A stretch of DNA of 32,363 bases from Mycoplasmataceae bacterium (GCA_031258945.1 JAIRME010000022.1:1-32363), one strand, 5' to 3'. Positions 13,192 to 26,011 are shown, counted from the first letter of the stretch. Notes: generated by a model from the sequence alone, not told the origin. Numbers and translations: made by a program.

Positions 13192-15168
13192 ATGAAAAAA
13201 TTTCAACTAACTACTTCAATGACACCGAAAGGTGATCAGATTAAATCTATTAGCCAGTTAACTATCAATATAAAAAAAGGTATTAAATCACAAGTTTTAC
13301 TAGGAGCAACTGGAACCGGAAAAACTTTTACCATTGCTAATGTGATTGAAAAAATTCAACAAAATACTTTAGTTATTGTACACAATAAAACATTAGCTGC
13401 TCAGTTGTATAGTGAATTTAAGGAATTATTTAAGAATAATCGCGTTGAATATTTTGTGTCTTATTTTGATTTTTATCAACCGGAAGCCTATATTCCACGT
13501 AGTGATACTTATATTGAAAAAAGTGCAATGGTTAATCAAGAGATTGAAATGTTGCGCTTATCTACCATTAATTCCTTGGTTTCAAGCGAACCTACTATTG
13601 TAATAGCATCAGTCGCTGCTATTTATGCATCAGTAGCTCCAAGCGATTTTGAAATGTATCGAATCGTATTGTCTAAAAATACTGTTCGTAATTTAAAACA
13701 ATTGCAGTATGATTTGGTACGATTACAATACCAAAGAAATAATATTGATTTAAAACCAGGAACTTTTCGTTTAAAAGGCGATGTATTAGAAATTGCTCCA
13801 GGTTATACTGATACGTTTACTATTCGTATCTCTTTCTTTGGAGACATGATTGAAGAAATCGCTTTAATGGATACTTTAACTGGTGAAGTTAAAGAAAAAT
13901 GGGATACTTATGTTATTGTACCAGCTAGCGAATACATCATGAATAAAAAACGTTGGAAAGAATCAATGACTCTTATCAAAGAAGAACTCAAACAACGCAT
14001 CAGCGATTTTAAAAAACAAAATAAATTACTTGAAGCACAACGAATTGAAGAACGTACCTTACACGACGTCGAATCATTAGAAGAATTAGGTTATTGTAAT
14101 GGAATTGAAAATTATTCAAGACATTTAGAATTACGTGCCGCCGGTTCTACTCCATATACTTTATTTGATTATTTTTATGCTAATAATTGGTTAATGGTTG
14201 TTGATGAATCCCACATGACCATTCCTCAAGTGAGAGGAATGTACAACACCGATCGCTCTCGTAAACTTACCTTAGTTAATTATGGTTTTCGTTTGCCATC
14301 AGCATTAGACAATCGCCCACTTAATTTTGATGAATTTCAAGCAAAAGTTGATAAAGTCATTTATGTTTCTGCTACACCTAATGAATGGGAAATTGAAAAA
14401 TCAAATCAAGTAGTGGTCGAACAAATTGTTCGACCAACTGGTTTAGTAGACCCACAAATTGAAATCCACTCAGCCAAATATCAAGTTGATGATTTAGTAG
14501 TGGAGTTACAAAAACAAATTGAAAAAAAAGAGCGCACCTTTGTTACGGTTCTTACCATTAAAATGGCTGAAAATTTAACTGATTATTTACAAAAGCAAAA
14601 ATTTAAAGTAATGTATATGCATAATGAATTAAAAACCTTAGAGCGTGCCAAAATTATTAATGATTTAAGACGTGGTAGATATGATGTAATTGTAGGCATT
14701 AACCTTTTACGCGAAGGGTTAGATGTTCCAGAAGTTTCGCTTGTTGCCGTATTTGATGCAGATAAACCGGGATTTTTTCGGAATGATAAAGCTCTTATTC
14801 AAACTTTTGGCCGAGCGGCTCGTAATGTCAATGGACGAGTTATCTTATACGCAAATAACAAAACGGAAGCCATGCAAACAGCCATTAATGAAACTAACCG
14901 ACGTCGTGCAATACAATTAGCTTATAACAATAAAAAACATATCGTTCCTAAAACAATAGTTAAACCCATCTTTGACGATATCACGTCCAAAGATGACGCG
15001 AAAGTAGTAGAAGCATACTTCAAGAGTAACAAAATTGACTTTAAAAAACAAACTAAGGCAATCGGCATATTAAGAAAGGAAATGCTCCAAGCATCTAAAA
15101 ATCAAGAATATGAACGCGCAGCTTTTTTAAGAGATACTATAATTGAATTAGAAAGTAAAAGTAAATAA
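13192..15168 (+). CDS. uvrB: Excinuclease ABC subunit B (UvrB)
   Basis: DNA-damage verification helicase of nucleotide excision repair; it takes over lesions from UvrA and recruits UvrC. The 658-residue product has Walker A GATGTGKT at 38-45 and the lesion-probing beta-hairpin region ([12 protein letters not shown] through [13 protein letters not shown]). It also has the DEAD-like VVDESH motif, helicase motifs V and VI ([22 protein letters not shown]) and a C-terminal UVR motif ([19 protein letters not shown]) that binds UvrC. The length is complete. This is one of few long genes here with no in-frame TGA, so it is also intact under the standard code. uvrA is not adjacent. Confidence 0.97.
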   Translation: MKKFQLTTSMTPKGDQIKSISQLTINIKKGIKSQVLLGATGTGKTFTIANVIEKIQQNTLVIVHNKTLAAQLYSEFKELFKNNRVEYFVSYFDFYQPEAYIPRSDTYIEKSAMVNQEIEMLRLSTINSLVSSEPTIVIASVAAIYASVAPSDFEMYRIVLSKNTVRNLKQLQYDLVRLQYQRNNIDLKPGTFRLKGDVLEIAPGYTDTFTIRISFFGDMIEEIALMDTLTGEVKEKWDTYVIVPASEYIMNKKRWKESMTLIKEELKQRISDFKKQNKLLEAQRIEERTLHDVESLEELGYCNGIENYSRHLELRAAGSTPYTLFDYFYANNWLMVVDESHMTIPQVRGMYNTDRSRKLTLVNYGFRLPSALDNRPLNFDEFQAKVDKVIYVSATPNEWEIEKSNQVVVEQIVRPTGLVDPQIEIHSAKYQVDDLVVELQKQIEKKERTFVTVLTIKMAENLTDYLQKQKFKVMYMHNELKTLERAKIINDLRRGRYDVIVGINLLREGLDVPEVSLVAVFDADKPGFFRNDKALIQTFGRAARNVNGRVILYANNKTEAMQTAINETNRRRAIQLAYNNKKHIVPKTIVKPIFDDITSKDDAKVVEAYFKSNKIDFKKQTKAIGILRKEMLQASKNQEYERAAFLRDTIIELESKSK

Positions 15169-15170
15169 AA

Positions 15171-15637
15171 ATGCCAAAACTCTATAAAATTTATCGTTAT
15201 CGTTTTTACTATTGTACCAATAAGTATTTGTTTTATTACTACAACCTGTGGGAATAAAGACTACCCTTTGTATTATCGTAGTTTAAAATCTCACAATGGG
15301 AAAGATATAGGTTTGGATATTTCTTTGTTTGAAGTAGATTTTGCTTCTTTTGTATTAACAGATATATATTTATGGGTATATGAAAACTCTTATGTTTTCT
15401 ACTCTGATACTTTTTTAGATATGACATCTGGTTCAAGCGGAAGCATGATCATTGACAAAGATACAAAAAAAGTTGTTGCTGTATCATTGGGGTGGTTATT
15501 ATCATCCAACTTCAAGTACTACATTTTATCCTTGCGGTGTAATATTAAATACTGATGAAAATAGTAATACTGGCAAATGAAAAGAATATAACAAGCTAGA
15601 CATGATAAGTACTATTGTTGGTGCGAAGATATATTAA
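15171..15637 (+). pseudogene. Decayed lipoprotein peptidase remnant (DUF31/MIP-like)
   Basis: A broken gene just after uvrB. Reading ATG at 15171 gives MPKLYKI and then needs a frame change into FIVIVFTIVPISICFITTTCG, a lipoprotein-type signal with a Cys. In the same second frame follows DMTSGSSGSMIIDKDTKKVV, a serine-protease-like GSSGS motif as in mycoplasma DUF31/MIP peptidases. At a G-rich spot near 15490 another frame change is needed to continue as GGYYHPTSSTTFYPCGVILN and end at 15637. At about 150 residues it lacks most of the protein expected between signal peptide and active-site Ser. Its end overlaps the end of convergent tatD. It is probably a dead copy of a surface protease; the family assignment rests on a short motif. 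Confidence 0.6.
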
Positions 15638-16394
15638 ATAATTCAATTGCATTTTTATACAATTGATTAGCTAATTCCTCTTCTTTAATTTGAAGAATTT
15701 TGCTCATTTCTTTTACAACATATGGTACATTTAAAGGTGAATTCACTTTGCCTCTGAATGGCTCTGGTGTCAATCACGGAGCATCTGTTTCACTTAACAA
15801 ATGATCTAAAGGAATTTTTTTAATTGATTCTTTTAAATCTTTTGCACTGTTGAAAGTAATAACACCATTAATAGAAATGTAGAAATTTAATTTAACATAT
15901 TTTTCTACTAGTTCAACATTACCAGTAAAACAATGAATAATGACTTTTAAATCCTCGGCATATTCTTCTAGAATTGACAATGCATCTTCATGTGCATCGC
16001 GAATATGGACCATCAATGGCAATTTATATTTATGTGCTAATTTAATGTGTTCAATAAAAATTAGTTTTTGTTCATTTTTATCGTAATTTTCATAATGATA
16101 GTCTAATCCTGTTTCACCAACTGCCACAATGTCTTTGTTTTCACGCAATAATATTTCAATTTCATTCATGGCTACATTGATGTCTATTTTGTCTATATCA
16201 TTAGGATGAATACCTACACAAGCATAAACATTTTCTGACTCATTAGCATGTTTAACTGCTAATGCACTAGAATTTACATCAGTGCCGATATCTATATAAG
16301 AAATATTTAATTTTTTACATTCATTAGCAATTTCAGTGGCTTGACCATCTAATGGAGAATAATTGGTGTGAGTATGAACGTCAAAATATTTCAT
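15612..16394 (-). CDS. tatD: TatD-family metal-dependent DNase
   Basis: TIM-barrel metallohydrolase with 3'-5' exonuclease activity in characterised members. The 260-residue product carries all metal-ligand motifs in order: FDVHTHTNY at the N-terminus, VGIHP, GETGLDYH, MVHIRDA, HCFTG and ETDAPWLTP, where the Trp is a TGA codon. Its ATG overlaps the mnmE stop by one base (TAATG), so it is translationally coupled as the last gene of the serS-tmk-holB-mnmE-tatD block. The same order (MG005-MG009) is known from M. genitalium. Confidence 0.94.
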
Positions 16395-17719
16395 TATTTA
16401 CCTACACAAAATTTACGAAATAACTCATTGTAGAAATTATATTCTTTTCCCTTGCCCAATATACTATCAATATTGATTAAAGCTTCGTGCAAATGCTGCA
16501 TGGTAAGATCTAATGGTTGTTTTTTATTAATTAATATTTTTATATTTTTAAATTCTTCAACTATCTGCTGCATATAGCCGATAGAAGTGGTAGATTGTAA
16601 AACAATATCATTGTAGTCAATATTTATTTCAGTTTGTAATTTTCTAATTAAAGAATCAATCAAATTATCAATTTTATTTAATTTTGCTGACACTCTGATT
16701 CCTTTGATTGCAACTTTGCTTACCAGATCATTTTTATTGATAACGATAATATATTTTTTATCGAAAAGTTGTCTTTGAATTTGTTTGTCTTGACGATTCA
16801 AAGCTTTGGAACCGTCAATTACTCATAAAATTAAATTTGCTTTTTGTAAAGATTCTATTGTTTTTTTTATTCCCATTTTTTCAATCTCATTTTTACTAAA
16901 ATGCATTCCTGCTGTATCTATTAAATTAATCATTGTTCCATTAAGATTGATGTGAGCATCAATCATATCACGTGTTGTACCTGGGATATTCGACACAATA
17001 GCTCTTGGTTGATTCAATAATGCGTTGAACAATGAAGACTTACCTACATTTGGTCTACCAATAATTACTACTTTAATACCCTCAAAAATAGAGATTGCCT
17101 TAGTAGAATTTTCAATCATTTTTTCAGCAATCTTAGTGAACATGTCTATTTTTCTTTGAAATTGTTTAACAGTAATATTTGGTACATCGTCAAATTCGGG
17201 GTAATCAATATTGACCTCTACTTGGCCTATTAATTGAAATAAATTTTCTCTAAATTGTTTAAGTTTATTAAGAGTATTTACATTCAAACCAATATTGGCT
17301 AACGTAATCGCTTTTTCACTAGTGGCATTAATTAAATTATTAATAGATTCAGCTTCATGAATACTTAACTTATTATTCATATAAGCTCTTTGTGTAAATT
17401 CACCAGCTAACGCTAAAGTACATCCATGTCTAATTAATAATTGAATAATTTTATTAGCTAAATAATACCCGCCATGACAATTTATTTCAATTAGATCTTC
17501 GCCTGTGTATGATTTTGGTGACACAAAAGTGTTTATTAAAACATAGTCAATAACTTCTCATTTGTCTAATATCTTAGCCTTTTGAATGCAAAATCCCTTT
17601 TTTACAATCTTTTTATTGGTAACTTTATTAATAATATAAAAAGCTTTAGAACCAGATATTCTAATAATATGAATAGCTCCATTCATTGGCGGAGTAGATA
17701 AAGCAACAATCGTTTTCAT
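16394..17719 (-). CDS. mnmE: tRNA modification GTPase MnmE (TrmE)
   Basis: Works with MnmG to install carboxymethylaminomethyl-type groups on wobble U34 of certain tRNAs, which is important for decoding, including UGA as Trp. The 441-residue product has the N-terminal folate-binding domain ([30 protein letters not shown]), the helical domain and a G domain with G1 GRPNVGKS at about 221-228, GTTRD and DTAG. The C-terminus is FCVGK, keeping the essential Cys of the C(I/L/V)GK motif. In-frame TGA codons are read as Trp. Start and stop both overlap the neighbouring genes by one base (TAATG). Confidence 0.95.
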
Positions 17720-18522
17720 TATGTATTACTTTGTAAAATAGATCATATGTTATCAAACAACAAAATCTTAATAGGATTGACATTAATGTTAGTTAATAAC
17801 TCAAATAATTTTTCGTTATTAGGTAGAATGGCTATAAGTATTTTTAAGACTAACTCTATCTGTTTATAGTTAAATTTAGCAAATTGTTCTTGTAATTGTT
17901 TGATGCTTATTAAATCATTTTTTTTGTCAATAAATATCTTCGCTAAATTGTATGCATTGTTAAAAGTATTATCTCGTAGATCCGTGTTTATATCATCATA
18001 GCTATGATAAACACGACTAATTATTTGTTTTTGTTCTATGGTTAACTTAAACTGGTTTAATTTTTCATTTGTTGATTTTATATTACTTTTAAGAATATAA
18101 GTTTGGCAACGACTTTTAATGGTTGGTAATACTAAATTAATTGATCTAGTTGTCAATATTGCATATGTATTTTTGGGTGGTTCTTCCAGAAATTTTAATA
18201 GTGAATTAACCGCCTGACTAGTAGCATATTCAATACCATAAATGATATATATTTTAATACCTCTCTCTTCAACTCCAGTTTTAGAAAATCGATTGATAAT
18301 ATTTAATATGTCTTCTTTTTTAATGTTACTGGCATATCCATTCACAGAAATATTGTCATAGTATGTTTTATTTTCTATTTTTTGCGCTCATTTATCATTA
18401 GGTAAAATAGCAACGATAGATTTAAGATAATCTTGAATAAATGCATGTAGATCGCACAATTTTGACTCAACTAAAAGAATAGCATGTGTTTTATTTTTAA
18501 TATTAATTATGTTGTTATACAT
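17719..18522 (-). CDS. holB: DNA polymerase III delta-prime subunit
   Basis: Subunit of the clamp loader that opens and loads the sliding clamp. The 267-residue product lacks an ATPase P-loop, as expected for delta-prime, but keeps the AAA+ core. This has the sensor segment TSQAVNSLLKFLEEPPKNTY followed by LTT, then LPTIKSRCQ, the SRC arginine-finger motif. The first 60 residues and the C-terminal collar are poorly conserved. The start is ATG at 18522, overlapping the end of tmk by 8 bases; the stop overlaps the mnmE ATG. Identity is supported by position between tmk and mnmE as in M. genitalium. Confidence 0.9.
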
Positions 18523-19174
18523 AATGTTCCTTAATTTTTTTTAAAATAATTTTTAAAACATCATTTGTAACATCGTTGATAGATTTTGAAGCATCAACTT
18601 CAATGATAGTTTTGTTAAAATCATCATCAATGATTTTACGATATCCTTCATAAACTAGTTGATGCAGACTTAATTTTTCTTGATCTAGACGATTAAATTC
18701 ACGCAATTCATTATTGTGAATTCGTTCTAGTCCTTGTTCAGGCTTTACCATAAGTACAATAGTTAAGTCAGGTAAAATATTATTGATGCCAAAAGCGTTA
18801 ATATTTCATACTTCTTTAATTCCTAATTTTCTAGCATATCCTTGATAAACCAAAGATGAATGAATATAACGATCACACAATACTAAATTACCTTTTTGTA
18901 AGTTTGGTTGAATAAAATCTTTTACATGTTGAGCACGACTGGCTGCAAATAATAAAGTTTCAGCTCTTGGAGAAATTTGATATTCAATTTTATTCAATAA
19001 AATATTACGAATATCTTCAGCAATAGGATTGTTTCTGCCACCAGGTTCACGAGTGATACTAATATGGAAAGAGTATTTATTTTTTTTCAGAAAATTATAG
19101 ATATTAGCTAAAATGGTAGATTTCCCGCTGCCATCTGGGCCTTCAAAAGTAATAAATAATCCGTTTTTATTCAT
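18515..19174 (-). CDS. tmk: Thymidylate kinase
   Basis: Phosphorylates dTMP to dTDP for DNA synthesis. The 219-residue product has the P-loop FEGPDGSGKS near residues 10-19, TREPGG, the DR(Y/H) segment CDRYIHSSLVYQGYAR, and LPDLTIVL followed by the LID region (RIHNNELREFNRL). One in-frame TGA after GIKEV is read as Trp. It is 30 bases downstream of serS and overlaps holB by 8 bases, so it is in the same transcript. Confidence 0.95.
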
Positions 19175-19204
19175 TTAATATGATTAATTTCCTTTCTTCA
19201 TTTA

Positions 19205-20476
<1,272 letters not shown>

Positions 20477-20502
20477 TTTATTACCTACTCTTTTAAGTCG
20501 TC

Positions 20503-20531
20503 GTATTATATTAAATGTTTTAATATAATAC
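20503..20531. promoter_or_regulatory. Symmetric divergent promoter (serS operon / pcrA operon)
   Basis: A perfect 13-bp inverted repeat (20503-20515 and 20519-20531) with a 3-base spacer carries a TATAAT on each strand. The plus-strand box is 20524-20529 and the minus-strand box is 20510-20505. Each -35 region would coincide with the opposite -10 box, so the two promoters are interleaved and probably exclude each other. Confidence 0.65.
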
Positions 20532-20554
20532 TCTCGTCTATTAAAAAGGTTGAT

Positions 20555-20869
20555 ATGGGAAAAATTAAATTAAATATTGAAATTGATTGTGAAGTATATG
20601 AAGCTATTAAACAACAATATGAAGAAATGTCTAAGATATTGAATAATAAAATCAATGTTAATAGTGTAGATGAATACATTGAAAATATTCTTGTTTCGTG
20701 TGCTAAAAGTGGTGAACAAATGAAAAAACTTGGTTCTAAATTTAACGATATGTTTGAAAAATTTGGTGGTTTTGGTAATTTGGGAGATTTAGATTTAGAA
20801 AGTATTTTCAATCCTAAACCCAAAGAAAAGAAACCAGAAACACCTAAATCATCTAATCTAAAAAATTAA
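20555..20869 (+). CDS. Conserved-looking small acidic/basic protein, unknown function
   Basis: I do not recognise this 104-residue protein. It starts MGKIKLNIEIDCEVYEAIKQ, a beta-strand then helix pattern, and continues with a helical stretch (EEMSKILNNKINVNSVDEYI). A Gly/Phe-rich turn (FEKFGGFGNLGDLDL) and a Pro/Lys tail follow. The N-terminal part recalls short DNA- or RNA-binding ribbon-helix-helix folds, but this is only a shape resemblance. It is preceded by a good -10 box and an AAAGG site, and ends one base before the glycosyltransferase ATG. It is therefore the first gene of a four-gene operon ending with pcrA. Confidence 0.7.
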   Translation: MGKIKLNIEIDCEVYEAIKQQYEEMSKILNNKINVNSVDEYIENILVSCAKSGEQMKKLGSKFNDMFEKFGGFGNLGDLDLESIFNPKPKEKKPETPKSSNLKN

Positions 20870-20870
20870 A

Positions 20871-21812
20871 ATGAAACTTGCCATTGTATATCATGTATAT
20901 AAAAATTCCGCCTCGCTAAAAAAATCGTTAGAAAGTATTTTTAGTCAGACTGATCAAAATTTTGAATTTATTTTTATTAATGATGGTGCTTCCGCTTCCA
21001 TTAATAAAATTATTAAGGAATTTAATTTTTCTAAACTTAAGAAATTTACATATCTTAAATATAGTCAAAATCTTGGACATGCTGTTAGTTTTAATCAAGC
21101 AATTGCATCAATTAAAGCCGAATATGTAATGTTTGTGGGTTCTAATTTTATTCCAAACAAATCATTTATAAAATTAGTTAATGGTATTTTAAAAAACAAT
21201 CCAAATACTGATGTATTGTCTTTTAACTGCGTTAAAAATGATAATACTTACCAAATATTTAATAAGTTAAATAGCAAAATGAAATTAATGTTGGATCAAT
21301 CAATGAAAGACAAACTTTTTTCAATCAAATTATTACATAAACATAAAATTCTTTTGAATGAACAATTATATTCTCCATTAATATTTATGTACCAAACATT
21401 GAACTTGTTTAAAAAATGAATAATCGTTGATTTTCAACATGCTAGTTATGAAAAAAATAAAATCTATACCTATAATTTTTACGATATTTTTAAACAAAAT
21501 GATAATTTGATTGATGAATATTCTCAAACTAAATTTTGACATTCTCATAATGATTTAATTGAATACTTCATGATAAACTATATTATTCTTATTTTTCTCA
21601 TTCGTATTTTCCATGCTTATTCACAAAAATCTATTAAACAAAATGCATTACAAGAAGTAAAAACATGATTAGATAAAAACTTTCCTAATTGACGTAATAA
21701 TAAAATTTTGAACAATCCTAAAAATCGTCAACCGGAATTATCTATAGCTTTTGTTAAGTTTAAATTTAAAACTAATTATGTCAATAAAATTATTAGAAAG
21801 TATAAATTGTAA
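20871..21812 (+). CDS. Family-2-like glycosyltransferase with atypical metal site
   Basis: A 313-residue GT-A type protein. The nucleotide-binding half is clear: AIVYHVYKNSASLKKSLESI, FEFIFINDGAS and SQNLGHAVSFNQAI, as in family 2 enzymes. The place of the metal-binding DxD reads FVGSNF, with no acidic residue, so catalysis may be changed or lost. The C-terminal half contains a hydrophobic stretch (MINYIILIFLIRIFHAY), probably membrane-associated, and several TGA(Trp) codons. Mycoplasmas use such enzymes for glycolipids and capsule. The stop overlaps the ATG of the next gene (TAATG). Acceptor and donor are unknown. Confidence 0.75.
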
Positions 21813-22564
21813 TGCCTAATGTATTGTCTTCAATTAGTAGTAGTCAAAATCCTAAAGCTCGATATGCTTTAGCTAAAGCTTCCAATCGTATTTTTGCTCG
21901 TATCTTGGACGCTGCTATTGTTTTAATTCTATCGTTTGGGGTTGCTATTATTATTGTTGTTACAGATAAAGCCGGCATTAAAGCTGCACTTAATTTACAA
22001 CAAACATGAAGATATTTATTAATGTCACTTATATCAACTATTATTTTTGTATTTTATTTTTTGTTGCTACCATATCTAACTAAAGGTAAAACTATTGCTT
22101 TTTTTATGTTTAAATTGCGTATCTATAATCTAATACCCACTAAAAATTTCTTTATTAATCTTGTTAAGCGCGAGTTTTTTTTGTGAATTGTAGTAGTTTT
22201 TGCAAATTTAGTATTGGGTATTACTTTGTGTACAATGTCTTCTAATGATGCCGCTGATTTTTTGAAACGATTAATGCAATCTGATGACAACGCAAAAACT
22301 AGTCAAGCTTCTGTCGTGATATTTCAAGTACTATATGCTATTGGTGCAATATTATTGTTATTTGTTGTTATTCATATGTGTATTAACAACAAACGTCGTT
22401 GTTTTATAGATCATATTAGTGATACAGTAGTGATAAAATTGGTTGACATATCTAGTAACGAATCCAATTCATCATCAAATACCAAAATTGGTGGTCGAAG
22501 ACGAAATTATGGTTTGCCAGGAGAAATTATCGGTAGTGCAGAGAGTGAAATAGATTCTTTATAA
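21812..22564 (+). CDS. RDD-family membrane protein
   Basis: A 250-residue integral membrane protein of the RDD family, whose function is mostly unknown. The signature ASNRIFARILDAAIVLIL near residues 23-40 has the conserved Arg and Asp. It is followed by the loop GKTIAFFMFKLRI, which is the usual second RDD signature between helices. About four or five hydrophobic segments are visible (around residues 33-55, 70-90, 118-140, 168-190), and the C-terminal 60 residues are polar and Ser/Asn-rich. Trp is TGA at several sites. It is coupled to the upstream glycosyltransferase by a one-base overlap and lies 7 bases before pcrA. Confidence 0.75.
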
Positions 22565-22571
22565 TGTTGTC

Positions 22572-24758
22572 ATGTTAGATTTATCTAAACTTAATCGCAA
22601 TCAATTGGCAGCTGTGCGAGCAGATGATGGGCCGGTTTTAATTATCGCAGGAGCCGGAACCGGCAAAACGCGTGTATTGACTGCTAGAATTGCATATTTA
22701 GTTGAGCAAAGGAAATTTAATCCTAATCAGATTTTGGCTTTTACTTTTACTAATAAAGCTGCCAACGAAATGCGAACACGTATTAGCAACACACTAGAAC
22801 ATGCTTTTATCCCTTGGATTGGTACCTATCATGCTACATGTTTAAAAATATTAAAGGAAGATATCCATCATTTGAAACGTGCTAATAATTTTAATGTGAT
22901 TGATGATGAAGATCAGTTAACCATTATTCGTGAAATATTCAAGGAAGGAGAAATATCGGTAAAAGATATCAAACCTAAAAAGGCATTAGAAATTATTCAA
23001 AAGGTTAAAATTGACGAAATTGATCTTACTAAAATTAATTCTTTGCAAAAATTACATGAATTGAAAATCTATCGTTGGGAAGAATTAAGCTCTTTTCGTC
23101 ATATTGTTAAAAATTATGAAAAGAAATTGATAAAGTCAAATTTATTAGATTTTGATGATTTGCTTATTTTGACTCGTAAATTATTTAATGATCATCCTAC
23201 TATAAAAGAAAAATGACAAAATAAATTTACATATATTTTAGTTGACGAATTTCAAGATACTAATCTCATTCAATTTGAAATATTCAATGCATTAATTAAT
23301 CCAAAATCACAAAATATTTTTGTTGTAGGTGATCCTGATCAAACCATTTATACATGAAGAGGGGCGTATCCTAATATTTTTACTGATTTTTTACATAATT
23401 TTAAAAATGCTAAAACATATGTATTAGATTTGAATTATCGATCTACTAAAAACATATTAAAAGTTGCTAATAGTTTAATTAAAAATAATAAAGAGAGAAT
23501 TGATAAAGAGTTAATTACCAATAATGTTGAAGGTAGTACAGTCATTGTGTACACAGGAGATACAGCTCAACAAGAAGCCAACTATATTGTTAAACAGATA
23601 CAGAAAATGTTTAAGAACAAAAATTACACATATCATGAAATGGCCGTTTTATACCGCGCTAAACATTTGTCACGTTTAATTGAACAAGAGTTCATTAATA
23701 ATAATATCGCTTACTATGTTTATGGTGATATTCGTTTTTACCAAAGACGTGAAATTAAAGATTTGATTGCTTATTTAAAATTGATTGCCAAACCTAGTGA
23801 TGAATTATCATTGAAACGAATTATCAATATTCCAACACGTGGGATTGGTCTTGTAACTATAGAGAAAATTAACCAATATGCAGTTGAACATGATCTTAAA
23901 TTTCATGATGTGTTATTACAAATCGCTAATAATGAAATAGATGCTCAATGAGCAAAAACTAATATTAAGCAATTTATGATTTTATTAGAACATATTTATA
24001 AGGAAACTAAAACTTTATCAATATCAGAAATTTTAAAAAAAATCATCCAAATTATTAAATATGAAGATTATATAAAAACTCTAGATCAATCTGAAGAACG
24101 TTGAGAAAATATAAAAGAATTGATAACAGCTATTGAAGAATATCAATTTAAACATCCCAATAGTTCATTAGAAGAATTTCTAGATGAAATTAGTTTATAT
24201 ACAGAGGCAGATGATAATAAAAATAGAATGCATAATTCTGTTTCTTTAATGACTATTCATTTTGCTAAAGGAACTGAATTTAAAGTAGTTTTCATAATTG
24301 GTTTAAATGAAGGAATCTTTCCTACCAGACATTTAAATTATGAAACAGATATGGAAGAAGAACGTCGTATCGCATATGTTGGTATTACTAGAAGCATGGA
24401 AAAACTTTATTTAACATGTAATTTAGGTTTTTCACCTATTTCTTCTGAAAAATTGATTCCTTCTCGCTTCATCAAAGAAATTGGTAAAAATAATTATCAA
24501 ATGGATAGTTCTGAAATGGTATCAATTAGTAAAGCAGATTTAGATTGATATGATTCTAACACTATTGCAGATTTTCAAAATAATTACAACACTGAAATAA
24601 TTAATTTTAAAATTGGCGATGTAATTGTACATACTATATTTGGTAGCGGTGTAATTATTGGCATTAATGGTGATATGTTAGATATAGCATTTAAATCTCC
24701 ATTTGGGATTAAATCATTAATCAAAAATCATAAGTCCATTAAAAGATTAAAACATTAA
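22572..24758 (+). CDS. pcrA: UvrD/PcrA-type 3'-5' DNA helicase
   Basis: Superfamily 1A helicase for repair and for clearing blocks at replication forks. The 728-residue product has all motifs in order: Q motif (LNRNQLAAV), Walker A AGAGTGKT at 26-33, Ia (FTNKAANEMR), II (VDEFQDTN), III (GDPDQTIYTWRGA), IV (LNYRST), V (MTIHFAKGTEF) and VI (EEERRIAYVGITR). A C-terminal Tudor-like segment (GDVIVHTIFGSGVI), which in PcrA contacts RNA polymerase, ends the protein. TGA codons encode Trp in motif III and elsewhere. It is the last gene of the operon starting at 20555. Confidence 0.95.
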
Positions 24759-25111
24759 ACAAGTATTTTTGGTTTATAACGATTATAAATTCATATCTAT
24801 ACTTTTCTTTGCCCATGATTTGTCCTTTTGTTAATTAAATGATATATTGGGACAAAATCGCTGATCCTTTGTTCGGGACATTTTCCCTGAATTTTTAGAA
24901 AAAATTTGACTTATTTAATATCAACCGTTATACTTAATTCACTGAAATCTCAAATAGCGAGAGTAACGCCTAAATGCGCACCCCTTTTATTTTGCTTTAT
25001 ACATCTCGCACATATTTTATAGATTTGTGCTAATTATTTTCCTATTTTTGATTTCAATTGAAATGAAAGGAATCTAATTAACCATTTAATGGTTATTGAA
25101 AAAAAGTGTTT
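24759..25111 (+). promoter_or_regulatory. 353-base gap with strong promoter at 24906-24934 and a GC-richer stem
   Basis: No gene is seen here. TTGACT (24906-24911), a 17-base spacer and TATACT (24929-24934) form a near-consensus promoter, but it lies about 180 bases before the next start codon. The transcribed leader would carry GCGAGA (24957-24962) pairing with TCTCGC (25004-25009) around a GC-richer segment. Palindromes TTTCAATTGAAA and AACCATT/AATGGTT lie just before the glycosyltransferase gene. A long regulatory leader or a separate small RNA is possible. Confidence 0.5.
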
Positions 25112-26011
25112 ATGTATAAATACTCAATTATTATCCCTGTTTACAACATTCATACAAACTATCTAATGCAATGTTTGAATAGTGTTAAGCAGCAAACATA
25201 TGACAATTATGAATGTATTTTGGTTAACAATAATGCAAATAGTCATAATATATCCTTTATGCAAAAATGAGTAAACGAGCATAAAGATAAATTTAAATTA
25301 ATCCGTAATCAATTGGGTAATTGTTCTGGTACAGCAAAAAATATTGGAGTAAGAAATGCTACCGGTGATTTTATCATTTTTCTTGATGCTGGGGATTATG
25401 TTGAACGTACAATATTAGAGACAATTAACAAATATGCCAAAAAATATTGTAACTTACAGATTCTTTCTTTTGGTGCCACATGATTAACTACTAATAATGA
25501 ACTAGTAAAATTAAAACAAAATTATGATAGATGACAACCATACACTTTAACGAACATTAATCTTAGTCATAATTTGGTAAAAGACAAAGTTCATACTTGG
25601 AGTAAGTGTTATGCTAAAAATTTTTTAATTGAAGGAGATATTTGACATCTTGATAAATTAGAATGTGAGATAGATATTTATTTTCACATAGTTACTTATT
25701 CTAAAGCTAATCAAATTTTTGTAATAGATGAGCCGTTGTATGTTCGTCGTCAAGAATTACATACTATTCAATGTAAACATATTCATCCCAAAGAAAAATT
25801 ATTTAATTTAATGGATTATGCTTTCAAAGCATTTGAAATAATTCGTAAGGATGATTCTGTTTTAGCCAAATATTTTTACACTTTTTTCAAATTTTTCTTT
25901 GAAACTTATGCTGTTAATGAATTCACTAATATTAAAAAAGAAGAATGGTGAGATGATGTTAATACACGTTTTACTAAAATGTATCAATGATTGATTCAAA
26001 TTGGACATTAA
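25112..26011 (+). CDS. Family-2 glycosyltransferase
   Basis: A 299-residue GT-A fold enzyme that transfers a sugar from a nucleotide donor. The N-terminus SIIIPVYNIHTNYLMQCLNS and the segment AKNIGVRNATGDFIIFLDAG followed by DYV are typical of family 2, with the metal-binding aspartates of FLDAGD present. The donor-site motif usually VDDGS reads VNNNAN. It is a single-gene unit behind the promoter at 24906. Compared with the other glycosyltransferase in the window (20871-21812) it keeps the acidic site, so it is the more likely active enzyme. Several TGA(Trp) codons lie in the C-terminal half. Substrates cannot be told. Confidence 0.85.

Noticed and set aside
20506-20823. Minus-strand reading frame opposite the small protein at 20555
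   Set aside because: It would overlap the symmetric promoter and has no SD; the plus-strand frame has promoter, SD and operon context.
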